The notes beneath the pieces were generated by a model. That model saw only the letters and a list, made by a program, of their open reading frames with translations. It searched no databases and was not told where the DNA came from. Of a stretch of DNA of 64,000 bases, positions 13,301-28,300 are shown in pieces. The translations under genes were made by a program, and so were the position numbers. Positions within the stretch are counted from its first letter, which is position 1, and the number at the start of each line of letters is the position of its first letter. This DNA comes from Anadara kagoshimensis (taxonomy: Eukaryota > Mollusca > Bivalvia > Arcoida > Arcidae): NCBI GenBank assembly GCA_021292105.1, contig CM037865.1:75569541-75633540 (forward strand), read 5' to 3'.

Positions 13301-16300
13301 AGCTGGTGATGTTTAATATAAGTGTCTCATTTTTAACTGGGATGTAAAGTTGTAAAACTAATTAATCATCCATGCACAGATTGTTTTTTTGTAAAATTGA
13401 CAAGTTTAACCTTTAGTTTACTGAAATTTATTTGAAATTTTAACAGAAGAAGCAGAAGACCAGACACAAGCTGGCCAGATAGAAGTTGAAATAACAGGTA
13501 AAGATATTTGGAATGAGCTATTTAAAATATTGTGTTATGTTTCATATATAGATCAAAAGTGAATAATATATGTGTATAGTGCAGTGAAATACATGTATAA
13601 TACACAAAATTTCATCCAATTTACAATGACTTATTTCTTGTGAAAATTCTAATATAATTAAAAGTATCATGATATATGCAACAACAACTAGGATGTTTGC
13701 AGAAGGTGAAACTGATCAGTACATGATTGATCCATTTTAAAATGGCAGTGACTGAAATGTCATGTTATACATCCCCCGTAATGTTCATGAATGTTTGAGT
13801 AAAACCATTTTATCACATAATTAAACCTATAAAAATATGCTATTCCAGAATGTATAACATAATTTTGTTCAATACTCATTGGAAATCATGGCTCTGCTAA
13901 AGTATTACTGTAAACCACTTTATATTGGTGCATACTTATTTTAGCGATTGATAAATGGTAAACATATTAGCACAGTTTAATTTTAGCGTAATCAATTCCA
14001 GATTGAGCCATATAATACAATATGTCGTTATATTACCCGAACTTTTAGGAAAAACACAAAACAAAATTACAAGTTACAAGAAAATAATAAAAATAACTAT
14101 GTATTAGTGTTTTGATTTGTTTCACTTTTACCGAGAGAAAACCTCGGTAAGTCACAATACAGACTGTCTGCAGGGTCCTTCCATCATAATTTAGCGCTCT
14201 CGTCAATTACACATTTTACTGAAAAAATATTTAAATCACTAATTACCTTTTTTTTAAATTATTCATTTAAATACCAACTGTTTGTATTTCAAATACAAAT
14301 GTTTTGACACACTGTAGATGTAACACCAATAATAGCCGCTTAGATCATTAGAGGTCAACAATGAGGACTTACAGGATGTTGCATACATGAGTATATTGAT
14401 GGAAGCCATACCACTATTTTTTACACCTGTGTTATCCTATTATTATCTAACCATTCAATGCACATTCATACCCGTTCTAAGTTCTGTACAGTACCAATTT
14501 TGTTTGTAATTTTAGCGACGGTTTTATTTTAGCGCTGACACTCTTATCGCCAATTACGCTAAAAAAAAACTGCTGCTAAAAAACCACGGTTTACAGTACA
14601 CAGTGTTACACTGGTGAACCCCATCTTATGTTGCTGATCATTGGATTATCTCTCTGCTAAAGTATTACACAGTGTTACACTGGGGAACCCCATCTTATGT
14701 TGTTTATCATTGGATTATCTCTCTGCTAAAGTATTACACAGTGTTACACTGGCGAACCCCATCTTATGTTGTTTATCATTGGATTATCTCTCTGCTAAAG
14801 TATTACACAGTGTTACACTGGCGAACCCCATCTTATGTTGTTTATCATTGGATTATCTCTCTGCTAAAGTATCACACAGTGTTACACTGGGGAACCCCAT
14901 CTTATGTTGTTTATCATTGGATTATCTCTCTGCTAAAGTATTACACAGTGTTACACTGGGGAACCCCATCTTATGTTGTTTATCATTGGATTATCTCTCT
15001 GCTAAAGTATCACACAGTGTTACACTGGCGAACCCCATCTTATGTTGTTTATCATTGGATTATCTCTCTGCTAAAGTATTACACAGTGTTACACTGGCGA
15101 ACCCCATCTTATGTTGTTTATCATTGGATTATCTCTCTGCTAAAGTATTACACAGTGTTACACTGGGGAACCCCATCTTATGTTGTTTATCATTGGATTA
15201 TCTCTCTGCTAAAGTATTACACAGTGTTACACTGGGGAACCCCATCTTATGTTGTTTATCATTGGATTATCTCTCTGCTAAAGTATCACACAGTGTTACA
15301 CTGGGGAACCCCATCTTATGTTGTTTATCATTGGATTATCTCTCTGCTAAAGTATTACACAGTGTTACACTGGGGAACCCCATCTTATGTTGTTTATCAT
15401 TGGATTATCTCTCTGCTAAAGTATTACACAGTGTTACACTGGGGAACCCCATCTTATGTTGTTTATCATTGGATTATCTCTCTGCTAAAGTATTACACAG
15501 TGTTACACTGGGGAACCCCATCTTATGTTGTTTATCATTGGATTATCTCTCTGCTAAAGTATTACACAGTGTTACACTGGCGAACCCCATCTTATGTTGT
15601 TTATCATTGGATTATCTCTCTGCTAAAGTATTACACAGTGTTACACTGGCGAACCCCATCTTATGTTGTTTATCATTGGATTATCTCTCTGCTAAAGTAT
15701 TACACAGTGTTACACTGGCGAACCCCATCTTATGTTGTTTATCATTGGATTATCTCTTTGCTAGAGTATTACACAGTGTTACACTGGGGAACCCCATCTT
15801 ATGTTGTTTATCATTGGATTATCTCTCTGCTAAAGTATTACACAGTGTTACACTGGGGAACCCCATCTTATGTTGCTGATCATTGGATTATCTCTCTGCT
15901 AAAGTATTACACAGTGTTACACTGGCGAACCCCATCTTATGTTGTTTATCATTGGATTATCTCTTTGCTAGAGTATTACACAGTGTTACACTGGGGAACC
16001 CCATCTTATGTTGCTGATCATTGGATTATCTCTCTGCTAAAGTATTACACAGTGTTACACTGGCGAACCCCATCTTATGTTGTTTATCATTGGATTATCT
16101 CTCTGCTAAAGTATTACACAGTGTTACACTGGCGAACCCCATCTTATTTTGTTTATCATTGGATTATCTCTCTGCTAAAGTATTACACAGTGTTACACTG
16201 GGGAACCCCATCTTATGTTGTTTATCATTGGATTATCTCTCTGCTAAAGTATCACACAGTGTTCACTGAAGAACCCCATCTTATGTTGTTTATCATTGGA

Positions 16301-19300
16301 TTATCTCTCTGCTAAAGTATTACACAGTGTTACACTGGGTAACCCCATCTTATGTTGTTTATCATTGGATTATCTCTCTGCTAAAGTATTACACAGTGTT
16401 ACACTGGGGAACCCCATCTTATGTTGTTTATCATTGGATTATCTCTCTGCTAAAGTATTACACAGTGTTACACTGGCGAACCCCATCTTATTTTGTTTAT
16501 CATTGGATTATCTCTCTGCTAAAGTATTACACAGTGTTACACTGGGGAACCCCATCTTATGTTGTTTATCATTGGATTATCTCTCTGCTAAAGTATTACA
16601 CAGTGTTACACTGGGGAACCCCATCTTATGTTGTTTATCATTGGATTATCTCTTTGCTAGAGTATTACACAGTGTTACACTGGCGAACCCCATCTTATGT
16701 TGTTTATCATTGGATTATCTCTCTGCTAAAGTATTACACAGTGTTACACTGGGGAACCCCATCTTATGTTGTTTATCATTGGATTATCTCTCTGCTAAAG
16801 TATTACACAGTGTTACACTGGCGAACCCCATCTTATGTTGTTTATCATTGGATTATCTCTTTGCTAGAGTATTACACAGTGTTACACTGGCGAACCCCAT
16901 CTTATGTTGTTTATCATTGGATTATCTCTCTGCTAAAGTATTACACAGTGTTACACTGGGGAACCCCATCTTATGTTGTTTATCATTGGATTATCTCTCT
17001 GCTAAAGTATTACACAGTGTTACACTGGGGAACCCCATCTTATTTTGTTTATCATTGGATTATCTCTCTGCTAAAGTATCACACAGTGTTACACTGAAGA
17101 ACCCCATCTTATGTTTTTATCATTGGATTATCTCTCTGCTAAAGTATTACACAGTGTTACACTGGCGAACCCCATCTTATGTTGTTTATCATTGGATTAT
17201 CTCTCTGCTAAAGTATCACACAGTGTTACACTGAAGAACCCCATCTTATGTTGTTTATCATTGGATTATCTCTCTGCTAAAGTATCACACAGTGTTACAC
17301 TGGCGAACCCCATCTTATGTTGTTTATCATTGGATTATCTCTCTGCTAAAGTATTACACAGTGTTACACTGGGGAACCCCATCTTATGTTGTTTATCATT
17401 GGATTATCTCTCTGCTAAAGTATTACACAGTGTTACACTGGCGAACCCCATCTTATGTTGTTTATCATTGGATTATCTCTCTGCTAAAGTATTACACAGT
17501 GTTACACTGGGGAACCCCATCTTATTTTGTTTATCATTGGATTATCTCTCTGCTAAAGTATTACACAGTGTTACACTGGCGAACCCCATCTTATGTTGTT
17601 TATCATTGGATTATCTCTCTGCTAAAGTATTACACAGTGTTACACTGGGGAACCCCATCTTATGTTGTTTATCATTGGATTATCTCTCTGCTAAAGTATT
17701 ACACAGTGTTACACTGGCGAACCCCATCTTATGTTGTTTATCATTGGATTATCTCTCTGCTGGAGTATTACACAGTGTTACACTGGGGAACCCCATCTTA
17801 TGTTGTTTATCATTGGATTATCTCTCTGCTAAAGTATTACACAGTGTTACACTGGGGAACCCCATCTTATGTTGCTGATCATTGGATTATCTCTCTGCTA
17901 AAGTATTACACAGTGTTACACTGGGGAACCCCATCTTATGTTGTTTATCATTGGATTATCTCTCTGCTAAAGTATTACACAGTGTTACACTGGCGAACCC
18001 CATCTTATGTTGTTTATCATTGGATTATCTCTCTGCTAAAGTATTACACAGTGTTACACTGGCGAACCCCATCTTATGTTGTTTATCATTGGATTATCTC
18101 TCTGCTAAAGTATTACACAGTGTTACACTGGGGAACCCCATCTTATGTTGTTTATCATTGGATTATCTCTCTGCTAAAGTATCACACAGTGTTACACTGG
18201 GGAACCCCATCTTATGTTGTTTATCATTGGATTATCTCTCTGCTAAAGTATTACACAGTGTTACACTGGGGAACCCCATCTTATGTTGTTTATCATTGGA
18301 TTATCTCTCTGCTAAAGTATTACACAGTGTTACACTGGCGAACCCCATCTTATGTTGTTTTCATTGGATTATCTCTTGCTGGAGTATTACACAGTGTTAC
18401 ACTGGGGAACCCCATCTTATGTTGTTTATCATTGGATTATCTCTCTGCTAAAGTATTACACAGTGTTACACTGGCGAACCCCATCTTATGTTGTTTATCA
18501 TTGGATTATCTCTCTGCTAAAGTATTACACAGTGTTACACTGGCGAACCCCATCTTATGTTGTTTATCATTGGATTATCTCTCTGCTAAAGTATTACACA
18601 GTGTTACACTGGGGAACCCCATCTTATGTTGTTTATCATTGGATTATCTCTCTGCTAAAGTATTACACAGTGTTACACTGGGGAACCCCATCTTATGTTG
18701 TTTATCATTGGATTATCTCTCTGCTAAAGTATCACACAGTGTTACACTGAAGAACCCCATCTTATGTTGTTTATCATTGGATTATCTCTCTGCTAAAGTA
18801 TTACACAGTGTTACACTGGGTAACCCCATCTTATGTTGTTTATCATTGGATTATCTCTCTGCTAAAGTATCACACAGTGTTACACTGGCGAACCCCATCT
18901 TATGTTGTTTATCATTGGATTATCTCTCTGCTAAAGTATCACACAGTGTTACACTGGCAAACCCCATCTTATGTTGTTTATCATTGGATTATCTCTTTGC
19001 TAGAGTATTACACAGTGTTACACTGGGGAACCCCATCTTATGTTGTTTATCATTGGATTATCTCTCTGCTAAAGTATTACACAGTGTTACACTGGGGAAC
19101 CCCATCTTATGTTGTTTATCATTGGATTATCTCTCTGCTAAAGTATTACACAGTGTTACACTGGGGAACCCCATCTTATGTTGTTTATCATTGGATTATC
19201 TCTCTGCTAAAGTATTACACAGTGTTACACTGGCGAACCCCATCTTATGTTGTTTATCATTGGATTATCTCTCTGCTAAAGTATTACACAGTGTTACACT

Positions 19301-22300
19301 GGGTAACCCCATCTTATGTTGTTTATCATTGGATTATCTCTCTGCTAAAGTATTACACAGTGTTACACTGGCGAACCCATCTTATGTTGTTTATCATTGG
19401 ATTATCTCTCTGCTAAAGTATTACACAGTGTTACACTGGGAACCCCATCTTATGTTGTTTATCATTGGATTATCTCTCTGCTAAAGTATTACACAGTGTT
19501 ACACTGGCGAACCCCATCTTATGTTGTTTATCATTGGATTATCTCTCTGCTAAAGTATCACACAGTGTTACACTGAAGAACCCCATCTTATGTTGTTTAT
19601 CATTGGATTATCTCTCTGCTAAAGTATCACACAGTGTTACACTGAAGAACCCCATCTTATGTTGTTTATCATTGGATTATCTCTCTGCTAAAGTATTACA
19701 CAGTGTTACACTGGGGAACCCCATCTTATTTTGTTTATCATTGGATTATCTCTCTGCTAAAGTATTACACAGTGTTACACTGGCGAACCCCATCTTATGT
19801 TGTTTATCATTGGATTATCTCTCTGCTAAAGTATTACACAGTGTTACACTGGGGAACCCCATCTTATGTTGTTTATCATTGGATTATCTCTCTGCTAAAG
19901 TATCACACAGTGTTACACTGGCGAACCCCATCTTATGTTGTTTATCATTGGATTATCTCTTTGCTAGAGTATTACACAGTGTTACACTGGCGAACCCCAT
20001 CTTATGTTGTTTATCATTGGATTATCTCTCTGCTAAAGTATTACACAGTGTTACACTGGGGAACCCCATCTTATTTTGTTTATCATTGGATTATCTCTCT
20101 GCTAAAGTATTACACAGTGTTACACTGGCGAACCCCATCTTATGTTGTTTATCATTGGATTATCTCTCTGCTAAAGTATTACACAGTGTTACACTGGGAA
20201 CCCCATCTTATGTTGTTTATCATTGGATTATCTCTCTGCTAAAGTATCACACAGTGTTACACTGGCGAACCCCATCTTATGTTGTTTATCATTGGATTAT
20301 CTCTTTGCTAGAGTATTACACAGTGTTACACTGGCGAACCCCATCTTATGTTGTTTATCATTGGATTATCTCTCTGCTAAAGTATTACACAGTGTTACAC
20401 TGGCGAACCCCATCTTATGTTGTTTATCATTGGATTATCTCTCTGCTAAAGTATTACACAGTGTTACACTGGGGAACCCCATCTTATTTTGTTTATCATT
20501 GGATTATCTCTCTGCTAAAGTATCACACAGTGTTACACTGAAGAACCCCATCTTATGTTTTTATCATTGGATTATCTCTCTGCTAAAGTATTACACAGTG
20601 TTACACTGGGGAACCCCATCTTATGTTGTTTATCATTGGATTATCTCTCTGCTAAAGTATTACACAGTGTTACACTGGGGAACCCCATCTTATTTTGTTT
20701 ATCATTGGATTATCTCTCTGCTAAAGTATCACACAGTGTTACACTGAAGAACCCCATCTTATGTTTTTATCATTGGATTATCTCTCTGCTAAAGTATTAC
20801 ACAGTGTTACACTGGGGAACCCCATCTTATTTTGTTTATCATTGGATTATCTCTCTGCTAAAGTATTACACAGTGTTACACTGGGGAACCCCATCTTATT
20901 TTGTTTATCATTGGATTATCTCTCTGCTAAAGTATTACACAGTGTTACACTGGGGAACCCCATCTTATGTTGTTTATCATTGGATTGAACAAGTTAGGTG
21001 ACCATTATCTGGTTTCCAGTCACCAACAACAAATTCAGATTGTCGTGACAACTTGATCACTGTTTTGAGCTGATTATATTTGAAAAATTGAACTACTAAG
21101 TTCTTTTGGTATGCATGTTATCTGTAGTAGTAGTTGATATTAACTAAGGGATTTCAATTATGTCTTTGTTCAATATTGTTAATGATTGTTTATTTCTCTG
21201 TTTCATTTTAGGAATAAAGAGACCAAGTATAACAAGCTTAAGGTAAGTAAATGTTTTCATGGAAGGCAGACAGGACTAAGTATAACAAGCTTAAGGTAAG
21301 TAAATGTTTTCATGGAAGACAGACAAGACCAAGTATAACAAGCTTAAGGTAAGTAAATGTTTTCATGGAAGACAGACAAGACCAAGTATAACAAGCTTAA
21401 GGTAAGTAAATGTTTTCATGGAAGGCAGACAAGACCAAGTATAACAAGCTTAAGGTAAGTAAATGTTTTCATGGAAGGCAGACAAGACCAAGTATAACAA
21501 GCTTAAGGTAAGTAAATGTTTTCATGGAAGGCTGACAAGACCAAGTATAACAAGCTTAAGGTAAGTAAATGTTTTCATGGAAGATAGACAAGACCAAGTA
21601 TAACAAGCTTAAGGTAAGTAAATGTTTTCATGGAAGATAGACAAGACCAAGTATAACAAGCTTAAGGTAAGTAAATGTTTTCATGAAAGGCAGGCGACAG
21701 TAGACATACACATCATTCTGGTCTATTTTACAATTTTATGATGATCTTTTTTTTTTCAATGAAAAAAGTTTGAAAGTTGCATCTTGAAAACCCAATTTAA
21801 ATATTTTTTTGGGTTGTCATTTTGGCACATTTCATGGAATTCCATTTAGTGATGGCAAACAAATATTTCTTGTGTATTACAGTAAAACCTCGATTCATTG
21901 CCACCATTTGTTCAGTCATATTTTGGCGTTATAACGGGGTTTGGCGATAAATCGAGGGAGGCTCATAAAGAAAAACAGAAACAAAATGGATTTTGGGACT
22001 TCAAAATAGTGTGGCGATAAGCGAGGTGGCAAAGTTATCGAGGGGCATTATAGCGAGGTTTTACTGTATTTAAACAAATTTATAACAGGGTGGGCCACTA
22101 TATCACATCACAAATTCCTGGAATAATGTTGTTTTTACAGGAAAACGTCATCTTTTGTGAATCCATGTCCATTGAAAATAGTGTTCTGCACAAACATTAG
22201 AGGGTATCACGTAGTACAGTAGCAAACTCCATTGACAATAGATTATACATATTTAAAATTCAAATTTTACAAACAGTTTAAATGTAGATTTAATAAGATT

Positions 22301-25300
22301 TAAATACATAAAATTTTGAAAATCAACAAGTTCAATAAGGTTTATGTTTAGGTTTATAATAGTGACAGCTAGGGTTGTTATGTCAGGTTTATAATATTGA
22401 CAGCTAGGGTTGTTATGCCAGGTTTATAATAGTGGCAACTAAGGTTGTTATGTCAGGTTTATAACAGTGACAGCTAGGGTTGTTATGCCAGGTTTATAAT
22501 AGTGACAGCTACGGTTGTTGTGTCAGGTTTGTAATAGTGACAGCTAGGGTTGTTGTGTCAGGTTTGTAATAGTGACAGCTAGGGTTGTTATGTCAGGTTT
22601 GTAATAGTGACAGCTAGGGTTGTTGTGTCAGGTTTGTAATAGTGACAGCTAGGGTTGTTATGCCAGGTTTATAATAGTGACAGCTAGGGTTGTTATGCTA
22701 GGTTTATAATAGTGACAGCTAGGGTTGTTATGCCAGGTTTATAATAGTGACAGCTAGGGTTGTTATGTCAGGTTTATAATAGTGACAGCTAGGGTTGTTG
22801 TGTCAGGTTTGTAATAGTGACAGCTAGGGTTGTTATGCCAGGTTTATAATAGTGACAGCTAGGGTTATGCCAGGTTTATAATAGTGACAGCTAGGGTTGT
22901 TATGGGAGCTGTATGATTATTTCAGTTCTAATTGATACTAAATGTTTTATATGTTATATTGTTGTGATATTACAGGAAATCTAGTGTCACCAATGATAGT
23001 GTTACAATACCCCCACAACTTCAGCAATATACAGGTAACTTACATATCAAATATTATAATTGATAACTTATTATAAATTAATATGCAGCATGTTTGTTCA
23101 AAGAATAGAACAAGTTTTTCTTATGGACTATATGTGTAGGCGGACTATACAATTCTTGTGTCAGCTTGTGTTGACTATATAATGTGCTACTTTTGAATAC
23201 ATTAATTTATATCCTAATGATTAAAACATAAGTACCAGTCTATATACCATTCTTAAAAGAATTATAAGAGGCTGTGAAACATAATATAAAACAATTATTG
23301 AGGGACTGTTTGATGAGACTATTGTGATTTTCTGGATACTCTTTCCTGATTTTACTACCTTGATTCTGAATACCAGTAAAATATATTTGATTTGATTAGT
23401 TTTATGGTGCTAACATCCTGAGGTACTGTGTCACATACATGAGTAAACAAGTAAGCCCGTGTAGTGCACATTTTACTAACATCAAATTTGGTTTTCTTTG
23501 TTATGTTATACAAATTTGTTTTTCTTTGTGCTTTACAAAACATTAGGGTTTTTTTTGTATTTTATTAAACAATCTGTTTTAGATGTGTATCCCTATCACT
23601 TATATGTTTTAGATGTGTATCACATATATGTTTTAGATGTGTATCACTATCACATATATGTTTTAGATGTGTATCACTATCACATATATGTTTTAGATGT
23701 GTATCCCTATCACTTATATGTTTTATTGTTTTTATATTTATCACACAGGCCTTACAGGTAGAAAGTCTAGTGATGGATTTGCTATAAACAATAGTCTTCC
23801 TGACACAGCAGCTGCCAAAGAAGGTAAAAATTAATGTCATACATCTGCTCAGATATGTTGCTTAAGTACCTTGTGTCCTAGTGATATAAAGCATACACTT
23901 ATAGATCACAACACCTCTTTCACCACACTTATAGATCACAACGCCTCTTTCACCACACTTATAGATCACAACGCCTCTTTCACCACACTTACAGATCACA
24001 ACTCCTCTTTCACCACACTTATAGATCACAACCCTTTCACCACACTTTTAGATCACAATGCCTTTCACCACACTTATAGATCACAATGCCTCTTTCACCA
24101 CACTTATAGATCACAACGCCTCTTTCACCACACTTATAGATCACAACGCCTTTCACGACACTTATAGATCACAACGCCTTTCACCACACTTATAGATCAC
24201 AACGCCTTTCACCACACTTATAGATCACAACGCCTTTCACCACACTTATAGATCACAACGCCTTTCACCACACTTATAGATCACAACATCTCTTTCACCA
24301 CACTTATAGATCACAATGCCTTTCACCACACTTATAGATCACAAAGCCTTTCACCACACTTATAGATCACCATGCCTCTTTCACCACACTTATAGATCAC
24401 AACGCCTCTTTCACCACACTTATAGATCACAATGCCTTTCACCACACTTATAGATCACGCCTTTCACCACACTTATAGATCACAACGCCTTTCACCACAC
24501 TTATAGATCACAACACCTCTTTCACCACACTTATAGATCACAATGCCTCTTTCACCACACTTATAGATCACAACGCCTTTTACCACACTTATAGATCACA
24601 ACGCCTTTCACCACACTTATAGATCACAATGCCTTTCACCACACTTATAGATCACAATGCCTCTTTCACCACACTTATAGATCACAATGCCTCTTTCACC
24701 ACACTTATAGATCACAATGCCTTTCACCACACTTATAGATCACAATGCCTCTTTCACCACACTTATAGATCACAACGCCTCTTTCACCACACTTATAGAT
24801 CACAACGCCTTTCACTACACTTATAGATCACAACGCCTTTCACCACACTTATAGATCACAACGCCCCTTTCACCACACTTATAGATCACAATGCCTTTCA
24901 CCACACTTATAGATCACAACGCCTTTCACCACACTTATAGATCACAATGTCTCTTTCACCACACTTATAGATCACAACGCCTTTTACCACACTTATAGAT
25001 CACAACGCCTTTCACCACACTTATAGATCACAACGTCTCTTTCACCACACTTATAGATCACAATGCCTTTCACCACACTTATAGATCACAATGCCTTTCA
25101 CCACACTTATAGATCACCATGCCTCTTTCACCACACTTATAGATCACAACGCCTCTTTCACCACACTTATAGATCACAATGCCTTTCACCACACTTATAG
25201 ATCACGCCTTTCACCACACTTATAGATCACAACGCCTTTCACCACACTTATAGATCACAACACCTCTTTCACCACACTTATAGATCACAATGCCTCTTTC

Positions 25301-28300
25301 ACCACACTTATAGATCACAACGCCTTTCACCACACTTATAGATCACAACGCCTTTCACCACACTTATAGATCACAATGCCTTTCACCACACTTATAGATC
25401 ACAATGCCTCTTTCACCACACTTATAGATCACAATGCCTCTTTCACCACACTTATAGATCACAATGCCTTTCACCACACTTATAGATCACAATGCCTCTT
25501 TCACCACACTTATAGATCACAACGCCTCTTTCACCACACTTATAGATCACAACGCCTTTCACGACACTTATAGATCACAACGCCTTTCACCACACTTATA
25601 GATCACAACGCCCCTTTCACCACACTTATAGATCACAACGCCTTTCACCACACTTATAGATCACAACGCCTTTCACCACACTTATAGATCACAATGTCTC
25701 TTTCACCACACTTATAGATCACAACGCCTTTTACCACACTTATAGATCACAACGCCTTTCACCACACTTATAGATCACAACGTCTCTTTCACCACACTTA
25801 TAGATCACAATGCCTTTCACCACACTTATAGATCACAATGCCTTTCACCACACTTATAGATCACAATGCCTCTTTCACCACACTTATAGATCACAACACC
25901 TCTTTCACCACACTTATAGATCACAATGCCTTTCACCACACTTATAGATCAGGCCTTTCACCACACTTATAGATCACAACGCCTTTCACCACACTTATAG
26001 ATCACAACACCTCTTTCACCACACTTATAGATCACAATGCCTCTTTCACCACACTTATAGATCACAACGCCTTTCACCACACTTATAGATCACAACGCCT
26101 TTCACCACTTATAGATCACAATGCCTTTCATCACACTTATAGATCACAATGCCTCTTTCACCACACTTATAGATCACAACGCCTCTTTCACCACACTTAT
26201 AGATCACAACATCTCTTTCACCACACTTATAGATCACAACGCCTTTCACCACACTTATAGATCACAATGCCTTTCACCACACTTATAGATCACAATGCCT
26301 CTTTCACCACACTTATAGATCACAACGCCTCTTTCACCACACTTATAGATCACAATGCCTTTCACCACACTTATAGATCACAACGCCTTTCACCACACTT
26401 ATAGATCACAACGCCTTTCACCACACTTATAGATCACAATGCCTTTTACCACACTTATAGATCACAACGCCTTTCACCACACTTATAGATCACAACGCCT
26501 TTCACCACACTTATAGATCACAACGCTGTTTGAATCCCACTTGGACGGATCCTATTGAGAGAAAGTTTGTCAGTTTACTTGACTGTGGGCAAAACACTAT
26601 TCTGATATGTTACATGTTGTTTTTCATGAGTTTGATGTAAATGAAATCAGATTTATATATTTTATTTTACTTTTGTCATCATTTTAAAAGAAAGGCTGTT
26701 TCTGTTAATTCTATTGTTTTACTTTATAATTAAGTATGGAGCAATTGAAATCTAGTCAGTATTTTTCATTAATATTGAGCTTTTCAATGTGTCTATGGCA
26801 GTTAATAGTGTGGATTTTTGTGGATATTTTAACTGTGACACTAGGCATTAGGGTCAGGTTTTGTCCAAAGTAACCTTGTAAAATTTGAATTCAGTTTTAA
26901 GTCTGTTGAGTATATTAAATATACCCTAGATTTCCATTGTTACAGCCATGTTATTTAAGAAATTTTCTGATCATTTTATTCTCATAAAGATAATAAAACA
27001 AAATTATAGTGAAAAAATTTTCAACTTCATGAGATATTACATAAAAACATGTTAAAATTAAATTATAGTCCATAAATTATAATGTACTCAAAACTACATG
27101 CATTTATGTGTCATCTTAAAACTTCACACCAAAATCTCCAAATGTACAGTCACTTAATGTTCACCTTTTAAATTTCAGCATCGGTGTCTCAGTCAGCACG
27201 CAGTACACCAAAACTTCGAAGAGGTTCAAGAAGTTCAAGACCTCCAAGTCAGACTGGAAATTCTGGGGTCCCTGCATCTAGAGCTTCATCTGTAAGCAGG
27301 AAGTCGCCAGATCTTGTAAAAGATTCTTTAGGTATACATATGGTTTAGTTCTGACTGTGATTGACAAATTAATATTTTTATCTGGGCTATACCAGGTTTA
27401 GAATTTTTTAATCATACTCCTAGTGTACATGTGAGCATGTGTAAGTGTTGTCATCTGTGTGGGTATGATCTAGTGTGAGTGTGATCATGTGTTATTGTTG
27501 GCATCTGTGTGGGTATGATCTAGTGTGTAAGTGTTGGCATTTGTGTGGGTATGAGCTAGTGTGAGTGTGAGCATGTGTAAGTGTTGGCATCTGTGTGGGT
27601 ATGATCTAGTGTGTAAGTGTTGGCATTTGTGTGGGTATGATCTAGTGTGAGTGTGAGCATGTGTAAGTGTTGGCATCTGTGTGGGTATGATCTAGTGTGA
27701 GTTTGAGCATGTGTAAGTGTTGCCATCTGTGTGGGTATGATCTAGTGTGAGTGTGAGCATGTGTAAGTGTTGGCATCTGTGTGGGTATAATCTAGTGTGA
27801 GTGTGAGCATGTGTAAGTGTTGGCATCTCTGTGGGTATGATCTAGTGTGAATGTGAGCATGTGTAAGTGTTGCCATCTGTGTGGGTATGATCTAGTGTGA
27901 GTGTGAGCATTGAGCATGTGTAAGTGTTGGCATCTGTGAGACTTATCTCGTGTGAGTGTGAGCATGTGTAAGTGTTGGCATCTATGTGGGTATGATCTAG
28001 TGTGAATGTGAGCATGTGTGTGGGTGTGATCTATTGTGAGTGTGAGGATGTGTAAGTGTTGGCATCTGTGAGAAGATCATCTAGTGTAAGTGAGCATGTG
28101 TATGTGATCTTCTGTGTAGTAAATCAGATGCGTAGCTAGGTGATAATGATGTGGATTCAAATTAGATAAAAATCAGCTCACCCTGAAAAATATGAAATAT
28201 TGATATCAAGTGATGCAATCTGATTGCATTTTTAATAAAATTGGCAGGATCTGAAGACGATATGTTTTGATTGTTATTTTACTGATGGTCAGTTTTTTGG

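Noticed and set aside
14641..20988. Long open frames of a 23-residue repeat (DYLSAKVLHSVTLGNPILCC and the alternative frame) as a repetitive protein gene
   Set aside because: Two frames are open at once simply because the unit is 69 bp without stops. Single-base indels shift frames many times, and the array lies between exons 5 and 6.
22351..22905. Interstitial telomere-like DNA because of CTAGGGTT motifs
   Set aside because: The motif occurs once per 35-bp unit rather than as tandem hexamers.
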